Source: Poseidonocella sp. HB161398 (GTDB lineage Bacteria > Pseudomonadota > Alphaproteobacteria > Rhodobacterales > Rhodobacteraceae). Taken from it: DNA of 43,768 bases. The DNA is taken from NCBI RefSeq assembly GCF_005870025.1, contig NZ_VATA01000052.1, positions 1 to 43,768 of the forward strand. Direction: 5' to 3'. Positions 7,962 to 16,080 of the stretch are shown here, piece by piece. The notes beneath the pieces are model-generated. The model was not told the origin of the DNA, made no database searches, and saw only the letters and a program-made list of their open reading frames with translations. The translations under genes and the position numbers were made by a program. Positions within the stretch are counted from its first letter, which is position 1, and each line of letters begins with the position of its first letter.

Positions 7962-8618
7962 TCAGGCGCGCACGGCGCGCAGCACCTGCTCGGCCAGGCT
8001 GTCGCGCAGCCGGATCTGCCCGGCCTCGTCATGCAGCCCGGCGCCGAAGATGCCGGCGAAGGTCGCCCGGTTCGACATGTTGAAGAAACTCAGCGCCGAG
8101 AGCTCCCAATGGAGCTGCAGCGGGCAGAGATCGGGGCGCAGCGTGCCGTCCTCGGCGCCGCGGCGGCAGATATCCTCCAGCATCGCCACGACCGGCCGGT
8201 TGAGGTCGCGGATCTTGGTCGAGGCGGCCAGGACATGGCCGCCGCGGATGTTCTCGATCATCACCAGCCGGATGAAATCGGCATTGCGCCGGTGATGGTC
8301 GAAGGTGAAGACGAAGAGCTTCCTGAGCGCCTCGAGCGGCGGCAGGTCGGCCAGGTCGAGCTCGGTCTCCTGGGCGCGAATCGAGGTATAGGCCTCTTCC
8401 AGCACCGCGCGCCACAGCCCCTCCTTGTCGCCGAAATAGTAGTAGATCATCCGCTTCGAGGTTTCGGTCAGCTGCACGATCCGCTCGATTCGCCCGCCGT
8501 TATAGCCATTGTCGGCGAATTCCCTGGTGGCGGCCTGAAGGATGTCCTTCTGCACCTTTACCGGGTCCCGCTTCCATCCGGCGCGCTTCGCCGGGGCTTT
8601 CTCCTGATCCGTCAACAC
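7962..8618 (-). CDS. TetR-family transcriptional regulator of the quinate/shikimate module
   Basis: A 218-residue TetR-type repressor. The N-terminal helix-turn-helix covers about residues 25-70, with FADNGYNGGRIERIV, the recognition segment TETSKRMIYYYFGDKEGLW, and a basic lead-in (KRAGWKRDPVKVQ). The rest is an all-helical ligand-binding and dimerisation domain. The GTG start at 8616-8618 is supported by GGAGGAGG five bases upstream. It lies between the dehydrogenase-quiC operon and the divergent TRAP genes, and four copies of a 16-bp dyad sit at the two flanking promoters; this strongly suggests it represses both. A degenerate match, TTTAATCGTCTTGGTAC on the minus strand at 8632-8648, just upstream of its own ribosome binding site may allow autoregulation. 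The inducer is presumably quinate, shikimate, dehydroshikimate or protocatechuate (inference). Confidence 0.9.
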   Translation of the reverse strand: MLTDQEKAPAKRAGWKRDPVKVQKDILQAATREFADNGYNGGRIERIVQLTETSKRMIYYYFGDKEGLWRAVLEEAYTSIRAQETELDLADLPPLEALRKLFVFTFDHHRRNADFIRLVMIENIRGGHVLAASTKIRDLNRPVVAMLEDICRRGAEDGTLRPDLCPLQLHWELSALSFFNMSNRATFAGIFGAGLHDEAGQIRLRDSLAEQVLRAVRA

Positions 8619-8655
8619 GCTGGCCTCCTCCGTACCAAGACGATTAAAGCACGAA

Positions 8656-8671
8656 TGTACCAGCTGTTACA
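8656..8671. promoter_or_regulatory. TetR operator upstream of the TRAP promoter (distal copy)
   Basis: TGTACCAGCTGTTACA is the most symmetric copy of the motif; 14 of its 16 bases agree with its reverse complement. It begins exactly 32 bases before the proximal copy at 8688, repeating the spacing seen at the catabolic promoter. It is also close to the tetR start and could serve that promoter. Confidence 0.6.
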
Positions 8672-8677
8672 AACCCA

Positions 8678-8705
8678 TTGACGTTTTTTAACCGTCTGGT
8701 ACAAA
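8678..8705 (+). promoter_or_regulatory. Promoter of the TRAP operon
   Basis: TTGACG (8678-8683) and TACAAA (8700-8705) with a 16-base spacer that consists of the operator sequence TTTTTTAACCGTCTGG. The spacer is identical, apart from one base, to that of the divergent catabolic promoter. A start near 8712 would give an untranslated leader of about 95 bases before dctP. Confidence 0.6.
8688..8703. promoter_or_regulatory. TetR operator in the TRAP promoter (proximal copy)
   Basis: TTAACCGTCTGGTACA; the reverse complement TGTACCAGACGGTTAA matches the copy at 7840-7855 in 15 of 16 bases. It lies between -35 and -10, in the same orientation relative to transcription as the equivalent site in the dehydrogenase-quiC promoter. 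Confidence 0.7.
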
Positions 8706-8807
8706 ACAGGGGCAATTCGTGGGAGGCGAATGCGGTGCCCGCGGGCATAGCCCGGGGAAACCGTCAACGTTTTCCAGAAGATGGAAGCGCAGAACGGGAG
8801 GACAGAC

Positions 8808-9815
8808 ATGCGCGACACCTTTCTGAAATTCACTGCCGCAGGGATCATCGCCCTGATGGGAACCGCCGCCTCGGCCGAGGTCACGCTGCGCTTCGCGCAT
8901 GTCGACCCGGATGATTGGCAGTCCTCGAAGAAGGGCGCGGCCGCCCACATGTTCAAGCAGATCGTCGAGGGCGAGTCGGACATGTCGGTCGAGATCTTCC
9001 CGGCCGGCGCGCTCGGCAACGAGGACGAGATCGTCAGCCAGGTGCAGGAAGGCCTGGTGCAGGTCGGCATGGTCTCGGGCGCGATGTCCAAGGTCTGCAA
9101 GCCCGCCGCCGTGCTCGACATCCCCTACACCTTCTCCGATGCCACCGTGGCGTGGAAAGTGCTCGACGGGCCCTTTGGCGACGAGCTGGCCGAGGCCTGC
9201 GAGGCCAAGACCGGGCTGAAGACGCTGGCCTATGGCGAGACCGGCTTCCGCAACTTCACCAACAACACCCGGCCGATCCAGACGCCGGCCGACATGGCGG
9301 GGCTGAAGTTCCGCGTCCAGCCGATCCCGCTCTACCTGGAGATGGTCAAGGGCCTGGGCGGCGAGCCGACCCCGATCGCCTGGACCGAGCTGCCCAACGC
9401 GCTGGCGACCGGCGTGGTCGACGGCCAGGAGAACCCGGTCGGCGTGATCTACAATAACGGCCTGCACAAGCTGCAGAAGTACATGACCCTCGACGGCCAT
9501 GTCTATGCCGTGGACTTCATGGTCATGTCCGCCGAGTTCTACGACATGCTGACCCCCGAGCAGCAGGCCGTGATCGACCGCGCTGCCGTCATCGCCGGCA
9601 ATTTCGGCCGCGGCATCCAGGAATGGAACACCGCCAATGGCGTGAACGCCGTGCAGGCCGAGGGCATGGAAGTCTATGTCCCCACCGCCGACGAACTGGC
9701 CCAGTTCCGCGAGGCCGCCCAGCCGGCCGTCAAGGAATGGCTGGCCGGCGATCTGGGCGCCGATGCCGTCTGGATCGAGAAGCTCGACGCTGCCGTCGCC
9801 GACGCGACGAACTAA
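8808..9815 (+). CDS. TRAP transporter substrate-binding protein (DctP type)
   Basis: A 335-residue periplasmic receptor of a tripartite ATP-independent periplasmic transporter. A signal peptide ends near AASAEVTL (about residue 24). The DctP-family order is clear: LRFAHVDPDDW after the signal, the conserved ligand-carboxylate-binding Arg in GLKFRVQPIPLYLEM, then LATGVVDGQENPVGVIYN. The start has GGGAGGA five bases upstream; an ATG nine codons earlier lacks such a site. The first gene of a P-Q-M operon behind a TetR-controlled promoter, divergent from tetR. From context the ligand is probably quinate, shikimate or 3-dehydroshikimate; that is inference. A hairpin follows the stop, as expected where binding protein is made in excess over the membrane parts. 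Confidence 0.93.
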   Translation: MRDTFLKFTAAGIIALMGTAASAEVTLRFAHVDPDDWQSSKKGAAAHMFKQIVEGESDMSVEIFPAGALGNEDEIVSQVQEGLVQVGMVSGAMSKVCKPAAVLDIPYTFSDATVAWKVLDGPFGDELAEACEAKTGLKTLAYGETGFRNFTNNTRPIQTPADMAGLKFRVQPIPLYLEMVKGLGGEPTPIAWTELPNALATGVVDGQENPVGVIYNNGLHKLQKYMTLDGHVYAVDFMVMSAEFYDMLTPEQQAVIDRAAVIAGNFGRGIQEWNTANGVNAVQAEGMEVYVPTADELAQFREAAQPAVKEWLAGDLGADAVWIEKLDAAVADATN

Positions 9816-9826
9816 GCGCAGCACAC

Positions 9827-9863
9827 CCGGGGCTCTGCCCGCTTCCGTGCCGCGGAGCCCCGG
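9827..9863 (+). terminator. Intercistronic hairpin between dctP and dctQ
   Basis: A perfect 9-bp stem, CCGGGGCTC / GAGCCCCGG, with a 19-base loop, 11 bases after the dctP stop. No T-run follows, so it probably stabilises the upstream message or causes partial termination, giving more binding protein than permease. Confidence 0.5.
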
Positions 9864-9898
9864 ACACTTTCCCATTCCCATTTGCAGCGGAGGCCGTG

Positions 9899-10495
9899 AT
9901 GGCGACCCTGTCCTACATCGTCCGGCGCATTCTCGCGATCGGCTGCGGCCTGATCATGGCCGCCGTCACCGGGATCATCCTGTTCAACGCCCTGCGGCGC
10001 TACACGTTCGGCCTGTCGCTGACCTGGGGCGACGAGCTGCCGGTCTACCTGTCGATCTACGGCGTCATGTTCGGCGTGGCGCTGAGCTACATGCAGGACC
10101 GGCACATGCGCTTCACCATCGTCACCGATTTCCTCAAGCCCGCGACGCGCGAGATCCTGTTCCTGGCGATGGATGTCGTCACCTTCGCCTGCGGCGTGCT
10201 GCTGAGCTGGTCGGGCTATCTCTTCGCCACGCGGCGCGGCACGATCGAGGCCTCGGGCCTGATCGCTTCGGCCAACGGGCTGGTCGAGAAGACCGGGATC
10301 GAGTGGCTGGTCTGGATCGGCCGCATGGGCACCTGGCAATTCGCCATCTGCGTCGGCGGCGCGCTTCTTGCCATCGCCGCCCTGATCCGCTTCTTCGAGC
10401 GCCTCGGAGATCTGCGCAACCCGTCCCACGAGGATGCCCCCACCGCGTCGGACGTCGTCCGGATGCGGGCCAAGGGCCAGGCCTCGCTCGACTGA
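9899..10495 (+). CDS. TRAP transporter small membrane subunit (DctQ type)
   Basis: A 198-residue inner-membrane protein with four hydrophobic segments (about residues 10-30, 48-65, 85-110 and 140-162) and the family motif FNALRRYTFGLSLTWGDELPVYLSIYGVMFG. The DctQ subunit couples the periplasmic receptor to the large DctM channel. It is somewhat longer than typical DctQ because of a hydrophilic C-terminal tail of about 35 residues. The start at 9899 has GGAGG five bases upstream; earlier in-frame codons overlap dctP. It is followed after 10 bases by dctM. Confidence 0.9.
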   Translation: MATLSYIVRRILAIGCGLIMAAVTGIILFNALRRYTFGLSLTWGDELPVYLSIYGVMFGVALSYMQDRHMRFTIVTDFLKPATREILFLAMDVVTFACGVLLSWSGYLFATRRGTIEASGLIASANGLVEKTGIEWLVWIGRMGTWQFAICVGGALLAIAALIRFFERLGDLRNPSHEDAPTASDVVRMRAKGQASLD

Positions 10496-10505
10496 GGAGA
10501 CAGCC

Positions 10506-11783
10506 ATGAGCTTCATCATCGTTCTCGTCGGCACCCTCGCCGGGCTGCCCATCGCCTTCGCCATCATCGCCGCGCTGATGTACTTCATGATCAGCGGCGA
10601 CCTGCCCTACCATCCGCGGCTGGTCGCCAGCGAGATGTTCAAGGGGCTGAACTCCTTCCCGCTGCTGGCGATCCCGCTCTTCGTGCTCGCGGGCGAGCTG
10701 ATGAACGAGAGCGGCATCACCAAGCGGATCATCCGCTTCTGCGTGGTGCTGGTCGGCAAGTTCCGCGCGGGCCTGGCGCTGGTGAACATCTGGGCCTCGG
10801 TGATCTTCGCCGGCCTCTCGGGCTCCGCCATCGCCGACACCTCGGCCATCGGCCGGGTCTTCATCCCCGAGATGGAGAAGCACGGCTATGACCGCGCCTT
10901 CGCCGCCGCGCTGACCGCGGCCTCCTCGGTGATCGGCCCGATCATCCCGCCCTCGATCCCGGTGATCATCTACGCGCTGATCGTCTCGGGCGTCTCGGTT
11001 CCGGCGCTCTTCATGGCCGGGATCGGCCCGGGGCTGCTGCTGGCGGTCTTCCTGACCGTCTACGTGATGCTGACCGTCAAGGTCGCCGATCCCGAGCCCG
11101 GCACCGACATCATGGAAGGCCAGTCCAACCGCCAGGCGCTGCTGGGCGGGGTCGTTCCGCTGCTGATGCCGGTCTTCGTCGTCGGCTCGATCCTGCTCGG
11201 CGTCGTCACCCCGACCGAGGCAGCCGCGCTGGCCGTGGGCTACGCGATGCTGGTCGGGCTCTTCGTCTACCGCAAGCTCGGGGTCCACAACCTGCCGCGG
11301 ATCTTCGCCAACGCGATGGTCGACAGCTCGATCATCCTGATCATCATGGCCGCCGTGGCCGCGGCGAACTGGGTGCTGACCTACAACCGCGTGCCCAACA
11401 TGCTGACCGAGTGGACGCTGGCCAATGTCGACAGCAAGACCGCCTTCCTGATTGCGCAGATGGTCCTGTTCCTGGTCGTCGGCCTCTTCCTCGAGGGCAT
11501 CGCGGCGATGCTGGTCCTGGTGCCGATCATGCACCCGATCGCGGTGGCCTTCGGCGTCGATCCCACGCATTTCGGCATCATCGTGATCTTCAACCTGATG
11601 ATCGGGCTGATCACGCCGCCGCTGGGGCTCTGCCTCTTCGTGGCCGAGGGCGTGGCCAATGTCGGCATGACGCGGCTGGTGCGGGCGATCATCCCCTTCT
11701 TCCTCGTCGAGCTCGCCGTGCTGGTCATCCTGACCTTCGTCCCGGCCTTCTCGACCTGGCTGCCGAATATCCTGGGCTTCTGA
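10506..11783 (+). CDS. TRAP transporter large permease subunit (DctM type)
   Basis: A 425-residue polytopic inner-membrane protein that forms the sodium-coupled channel of the TRAP importer. It has the usual dozen or so hydrophobic segments and DctM hallmarks such as LNSFPLLAIPLFVLAGELMN, the stretch WASVIFAGLSGSAIADTSAIG, and AASSVIGPIIPPSIPVIIYA. C-terminal NLMIGLITPPLGLCLFV is also typical. The ATG follows dctQ by 10 bases with GGAG upstream. It is the last gene of the operon; a strong intrinsic terminator begins 27 bases beyond its stop. Confidence 0.93.
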   Translation: MSFIIVLVGTLAGLPIAFAIIAALMYFMISGDLPYHPRLVASEMFKGLNSFPLLAIPLFVLAGELMNESGITKRIIRFCVVLVGKFRAGLALVNIWASVIFAGLSGSAIADTSAIGRVFIPEMEKHGYDRAFAAALTAASSVIGPIIPPSIPVIIYALIVSGVSVPALFMAGIGPGLLLAVFLTVYVMLTVKVADPEPGTDIMEGQSNRQALLGGVVPLLMPVFVVGSILLGVVTPTEAAALAVGYAMLVGLFVYRKLGVHNLPRIFANAMVDSSIILIIMAAVAAANWVLTYNRVPNMLTEWTLANVDSKTAFLIAQMVLFLVVGLFLEGIAAMLVLVPIMHPIAVAFGVDPTHFGIIVIFNLMIGLITPPLGLCLFVAEGVANVGMTRLVRAIIPFFLVELAVLVILTFVPAFSTWLPNILGF

Positions 11784-11810
11784 CGCCCCGGACATTTCCG
11801 GCCTCCGAGA

Positions 11811-11838
11811 CCCCGCGCCCCGCCCGGCGCGGGGTTTT
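11811..11838 (+). terminator. Rho-independent terminator of the TRAP operon
   Basis: A perfect 9-bp stem, CCCCGCGCC / GGCGCGGGG, with a six-base loop, directly followed by TTTT. It ends the dctPQM operon and separates it from the CoxG-family gene. Confidence 0.85.
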
Positions 11839-11955
11839 CCGTTTGCCGGACCGACTTTCGTCTCCTTGACCTCTGCCGGGCAGTCGCGTGACATGGCCCG
11901 AACGAGCCGGGCGCAAATCCGGCCGCCCCCAAGCCGCTGTAGAGGAGACAGTGAC

Positions 11956-12408
11956 ATGGAACTGAAGGAAGAGGTCTTCATCGCCGCGCCGCGCGACAAG
12001 GTCTATGCCGCGCTGAACGATCCCGAGATCCTCAAGGCCTGCATCCCGGGCTGCGAGGAGCTGATCAAGCATTCCGATACCGAGCTCGAGGCCAAGGTCG
12101 TCCTCAAGATCGGCCCGGTGAAGGCCAAGTTCGGCGGCAATGTCACCCTCAACCCCGAGAATCCGCCGGAACGCTTCTCGCTCTCGGGCCAGGGCTCGGG
12201 CGGCGCTGCGGGCTTCGCCAAGGGCGGCGCCGCAGTGACGCTGGCCGAGCAGGAGGGCGGCACCCTGCTGACCTATGACGCCAAGGCCGAGATCGGCGGC
12301 AAGCTCGCCCAGCTCGGCAACCGGCTGATCCAGAGCACGTCGAAGAAGCTCGCCGCCAAGTTCTTCCAGAGCTTCGCCGAGAAGATGGACGCCTCCGCCG
12401 CCGCCTGA
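11956..12408 (+). CDS. CoxG-family SRPBCC protein
   Basis: A 150-residue soluble protein of the CoxG branch of the START/SRPBCC superfamily. N-terminal VFIAAPRDKVYAALNDPEILKACIPGCEEL is diagnostic of CoxG proteins, first seen in carbon monoxide dehydrogenase clusters and thought to help maturation or membrane attachment of molybdenum hydroxylases. The rest has the alternating-strand pattern and the long C-terminal helix (LIQSTSKKLAAKFFQSFAEKM) of the fold. The start has GGAG eight bases upstream. No coxLMS or xanthine-dehydrogenase-type genes are in the window, so this is an orphan copy without an assignable partner. It follows the TRAP terminator and is probably a separate unit. Confidence 0.85.
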   Translation: MELKEEVFIAAPRDKVYAALNDPEILKACIPGCEELIKHSDTELEAKVVLKIGPVKAKFGGNVTLNPENPPERFSLSGQGSGGAAGFAKGGAAVTLAEQEGGTLLTYDAKAEIGGKLAQLGNRLIQSTSKKLAAKFFQSFAEKMDASAAA

Positions 12409-12612
12409 CCCTGCCGGAGGGCGCTCCGGCGCGGCCGGGTTAAGCTGCTGGTTACTCCCGCTCTGCTAGTTCGATCCGGCGGAGACGATGCGGTCGCCGC
12501 CCCCGGGGGGCGGGCCGCGCCTGGAGTCGAGGTGGAACGTGACCTGTTGCTGCCATAGCAGGCCAGCCAAGGTGGAAATCCGGCCGGTGCCCCACGGAAA
12601 AGGGGCGCCGCT

Positions 12613-14616
12613 TTGACCGGCATGTCTTTCCGCCTGCGCGTGCTGCTGATCTTCGCCCTGCTCGGGATGGCCGCGCATCTGGCGCTGGCAGTGGCCTCCT
12701 TCGCCTTCACCACCGACCGGATGCAGGACCGCTTCATCACCCAGTCGCTGATCCAGGCGGATTTCCTCGCCGAGGCGCTGGAGCACCACTTCGTCGATCC
12801 CACCCGCCATGACCTGGAGCACATGGCCGAAAGCGCGGTGCGGCTCGACGAGATCGCGGCCGTCGATCTGCGCGATGCCGCGGGCGCGGCGGTGCTCTCG
12901 AAGGGCCGTTTTCCCGGCCCGCACCGGATCCCTTGGTTCATCGCAGAGGACGCGGAATTCGCCGCGCTGGCCGACGATCCGGAGCTCGGGCCGGTCGTCC
13001 TCAGGGCGGTGGAGGTCGACGGCGTGCCGATGGGCATGGTGCTGGTCGCCCCCGACCTGCACTGGCTGGAGACGGAACTAGCCGGCGATGCCGCGATCCT
13101 GATCGCGCTGGCCGCGGCGACGATGGCCGGATTGATCGGGTTCGGCTGGATCGCCGCCACCGCGCTGGTCCGGCGCCTCGAAGAGCTCGACAGCGGCGCC
13201 GCGCAGATCGCCGACGGTGATTTCGGCCACAGGCTGGCGCTTGGCGGCGAGGACGAGATCGCGCGCACGGCCGCTACCGTCAACCGCATGGCCGACGCGC
13301 TCCTGCGCGAGCGCGAGGCGCTCGAGGCGCAGGCGCGCACCGATGCGCTCAGCGGGCTCCTGAACCGCACCGGGCTGGCCCGCGCCTTCCGCAGGATGGC
13401 GCGCGGGCCGATCGGGGTCAGCGCACTGCATATCGATCTGGACCGGTTCAAGATGATCAACGACACCCGCGGCCACGTGGCGGGCGACGCGGTGCTGAAA
13501 TCCGTCGCCCGGCGGCTCTCCGAGGTCGCTCCGCCGGGAGCCCTGGTGGCGCGGATCGGCGGCGACGAATTCGCCATGGTCGTCGAGGAGGAGGAGCTGG
13601 GCTGCCGGTCCGCCGCCCTGGCAGAGGCCTGCATCGAGGCGGCCAGCCGCCCGATCGAGCATCACGGCATGAAGCTGGCTGTTGGCGCCTCGGTCGGCAT
13701 CGCCCATCTGCCGCCCGGCGGGTTCGGCGCGGATGCCGACCGGCTGCTCGCGGATGCCGACATCGCGCTCTACCAGGCGAAGGAGGCCGGGCGCGGCCGG
13801 GTCGCGCTCTTCGACGGCGCGGCGCGCGAGGTGCTCGAAAGCCAGGCCGATCTGGAATTCGAGCTGGCGCTGGGGCTGGAATACGGCGAGTTCGTGCCCT
13901 TCCTGCAGCCCCAGATCGACGTCCAGAGCGGCGAGGTCATCGGCGCCGAGGTCCTGGCCCGCTGGCAGAGCCCGTCGCGCGGCCTGCTGGCGCCGGGCGC
14001 CTTCCTGACAACGCTGCGCAATCCCGAGCTGGAGGAGCGGATCACCTATGCGGTGCGCGCCGCGGCGCTTGACTGGATGGCGCGCACCGGCCCGGGCCGC
14101 CCGCCGGCCATCAGCATCAACCTCTCCGCCGGAGAGCTGGCGCGGGTCGACTGCGCCGGCGATCTCGACTGGGAGCTGGCGATGCGCGGCCTGCCCGCCC
14201 GCCGCGTCGCCATCGAGGTGCTCGAGGATGTCGTGCTGCGCGAGAACGACACCGAGGTGGAGCGCACCATCGCGGCGCTGCGCAGCGCGGGCCATCCGCT
14301 GGAGCTCGACGATTTCGGCACCGGCAATTCCGGCCTCGGCAACCTGGTCCGGCTGTCGGTCGAGCAGCTGAAGATCGACCGCAGCTTCGTCTCCGGCATC
14401 GCCCTCGACCGCTCGCGCCAGGCAATCGTCGAGGCGATGATCGGCATCGGCCGCGCGCTCGACATCAAGGTGCTAGCCGAGGGGGTGGAGACCGAGGCGG
14501 AGCGTCAGATGCTGATCTCTATGGGCTGCACGCGGATGCAGGGCTTCCACTTCGCCCGTCCGATGGACACCGCCGCCTTCGAAACCTGGATGGCTGCCCG
14601 CAGCGCCGCCGCCTGA
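12613..14616 (+). CDS. Membrane-bound GGDEF-EAL cyclic-di-GMP protein
   Basis: A 667-residue regulator of cyclic di-GMP. The order is: TM helix at residues 8-30, a periplasmic sensor region of about 125 residues, a second TM helix near 158-185, a HAMP-like linker (RRLEELDSGAAQIADGDFGHR), a diguanylate cyclase domain with GGDEF at 316-320, and an EAL domain. No RxxD inhibitory site lies five residues before GGDEF. In the EAL domain the motif reads EVL (E446); N503, E535, DD566-567, K587, E623 and Q643 match the metal and catalytic positions, so phosphodiesterase activity is plausible. Both catalytic halves look intact, so the net activity is unknown. TTG at 12613 has AGGGG seven bases upstream; ATG at 12622 is the alternative. 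No partner gene is adjacent. Confidence 0.9.
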   Translation: MTGMSFRLRVLLIFALLGMAAHLALAVASFAFTTDRMQDRFITQSLIQADFLAEALEHHFVDPTRHDLEHMAESAVRLDEIAAVDLRDAAGAAVLSKGRFPGPHRIPWFIAEDAEFAALADDPELGPVVLRAVEVDGVPMGMVLVAPDLHWLETELAGDAAILIALAAATMAGLIGFGWIAATALVRRLEELDSGAAQIADGDFGHRLALGGEDEIARTAATVNRMADALLREREALEAQARTDALSGLLNRTGLARAFRRMARGPIGVSALHIDLDRFKMINDTRGHVAGDAVLKSVARRLSEVAPPGALVARIGGDEFAMVVEEEELGCRSAALAEACIEAASRPIEHHGMKLAVGASVGIAHLPPGGFGADADRLLADADIALYQAKEAGRGRVALFDGAAREVLESQADLEFELALGLEYGEFVPFLQPQIDVQSGEVIGAEVLARWQSPSRGLLAPGAFLTTLRNPELEERITYAVRAAALDWMARTGPGRPPAISINLSAGELARVDCAGDLDWELAMRGLPARRVAIEVLEDVVLRENDTEVERTIAALRSAGHPLELDDFGTGNSGLGNLVRLSVEQLKIDRSFVSGIALDRSRQAIVEAMIGIGRALDIKVLAEGVETEAERQMLISMGCTRMQGFHFARPMDTAAFETWMAARSAAA

Positions 14617-15013
14617 CCCCGCATGGCCGGCCTGATGCCCTGATGCGAGGCTCCGTTCCGGCCGGAACGCGCCGCCCCCGCCCTCGCTGCTTTTCCTGCC
14701 GATCCGGACCAGGCCTCCCAGCCACCGCCCGTGCAGCTTTGCGGCCCCGCTTGCCGTGTCCCGCAAGGCTCGGTGCGACGGGGGCTCTTCGGCAGCTTCA
14801 CCGTCGCGCAGTCCAAATGCACGGGGAAGCCGCCGGGGCTGCGGCGGCGGCGGCAGGTCCGTTCTTCCGCCGAAGTTCCTCCTGAAGATCGCAAGACCTT
14901 ATATCTCTTCCAGCGCCGCGCTGATGGGGGCTGAGCCTGTATCCTGACCGCGCCGTGGCACCTGCCGCTGATTTGCGATCGAGGACAGCATCGCCGCAAG
15001 CCCGACCGTTCTC
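14617..15013. other. Intergenic region without a recognisable gene
   Basis: About 400 bases between the GGDEF-EAL gene and the decayed IS110 transposase. Short open frames on both strands here have no recognisable family signature. I see no clear hairpin-plus-T terminator or promoter. It may be remnant flank of the insertion element that follows. Confidence 0.4.
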
Positions 15014-15016
15014 TAG

Positions 15017-16080
15017 GCCGGCACCGGCGTGTCGAAGGACAAGCTCGCGGTTGCGATCGCCGATGGGGGTGCAGGAAACGAAACGTTCGGCCGCGGGACA
15101 TCCGTGAACACGCCTGCCAGCATAGGGCGACTTCCGGGGAGGCTGGCGGAACGCCGCATGCCCGTCTGCATTTGCCATGAAGCAGGGCCGACAGGCGGCG
15201 GCATCCGGCTTCGACTGCAGGGTCGTCGCGCCTTCGTTCGCGATCTCGCACGAACCATGGCATTCGATCGCGCACGCCCCGTGCGCGCGGGCGACCGGCT
15301 GGCGCGACTCCTGCGTGCCGGGGAATTGACGCCGATCCGGGGTCCTGACGCGGCGCATCAGGTCATGCGGGATCTCGTCCGCGCCCGGGACAGTGCCGCG
15401 GAAGACCAGTGCCACAAGCGCCAGCTGGTGTCGGCGTTCCTGCTGCGTCAGGGGCGGGTCTGCCATCGGACCAAGCCCTGGAGGCTGCGCCATCGCCGGA
15501 GGCTGCAGAGCCGGCGCTTCGACCATCCTGCAAGTCAGATCGTATCGGAGGGACTGCTGCAGTCCGAGCGGACTGCCACGGAGCGGGTGGATCGGCTGAC
15601 CGAACACATCGAGGCCCTGGTGCCGGAGCGCGAACTCGCCCCGGCGGTGCATGCGCTCCGGGCCTTGCGGGGCGTCGGCCTTCTCGGTGCCGTCAGCCTC
15701 ATGGCCAAGATCGGGGATGCGCGGCGGTTCGGCTGCCCCGTCAAGCTGATGGCCGATCCGGGGCTGGTGCCCAGCGAGCATTCCTCGGGCAAAACCGCAA
15801 GGCGCGGCGGTACCACCCGCGCGGCCAATTCCCGCGTCCGCCACAAGCTCGTGGAACCGGCCCGGACCTATCGGCTGCCCCCAAGCCAGGAGCCAAGACG
15901 CTCTACATCCTGCGGGAACAATCGGCAGAGGTGCAGGACATCGCCGGGAAAGCGCAATCCAGATTGACCGCTCGATACCGGGAATTTGTGCGGCGAGGCA
16001 GGAAATCGACGCTCGCCACGACCGTGATCGCGCGCGAGCCGGTGGCTTTCACGCGGGATATCGCCGCCGCACCATTCCGG
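15017..16080 (+). pseudogene. Decayed IS110-family transposase
   Basis: The remains of an IS110-type DEDD transposase over the full usual length of about 1.06 kb. Recognisable blocks are VSKDKLAVAIADGG (N-terminal RuvC-like strand), CHEAGPTGGG (the Glu of DEDD), RLLRAGELTPIRGPDAAHQVMRDLVRARD, LPSEHSSG-like VPSEHSSGKTARRGGTTRAA (the C-terminal Ser domain) and, in another frame, IAGKAQSRLTARYREFVRRGRKSTLATTVIAREPVAF. A TAG stops the frame at 15014-15016. The first catalytic Asp is Gly (GGC at 15026-15028), the block around 15220-15290 that should carry the last two Asp is scrambled, and a frameshift lies near 15870-15895. It cannot encode an active recombinase. It lies beside a second, younger IS110-group element. 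Confidence 0.75.

Noticed and set aside
8632-8648. A fifth TetR operator upstream of tetR (GTACCAAGACGATTAAA)
   Set aside because: It has one extra base in the centre and a changed half-site, which breaks the ACC-N4-GGT dyad; kept only as a possible weak autoregulatory site, not listed as a feature.
12409-12612. Possible riboswitch in the leader of the GGDEF-EAL gene
   Set aside because: The leader is GC-rich with several short complementary stretches, but I find no conserved core of a cyclic-di-GMP or other known riboswitch.
14798-15844. Minus-strand 348-codon frame opposite the decayed transposase
   Set aside because: The plus strand has recognisable IS110 blocks; the minus-strand product does not resemble any family.
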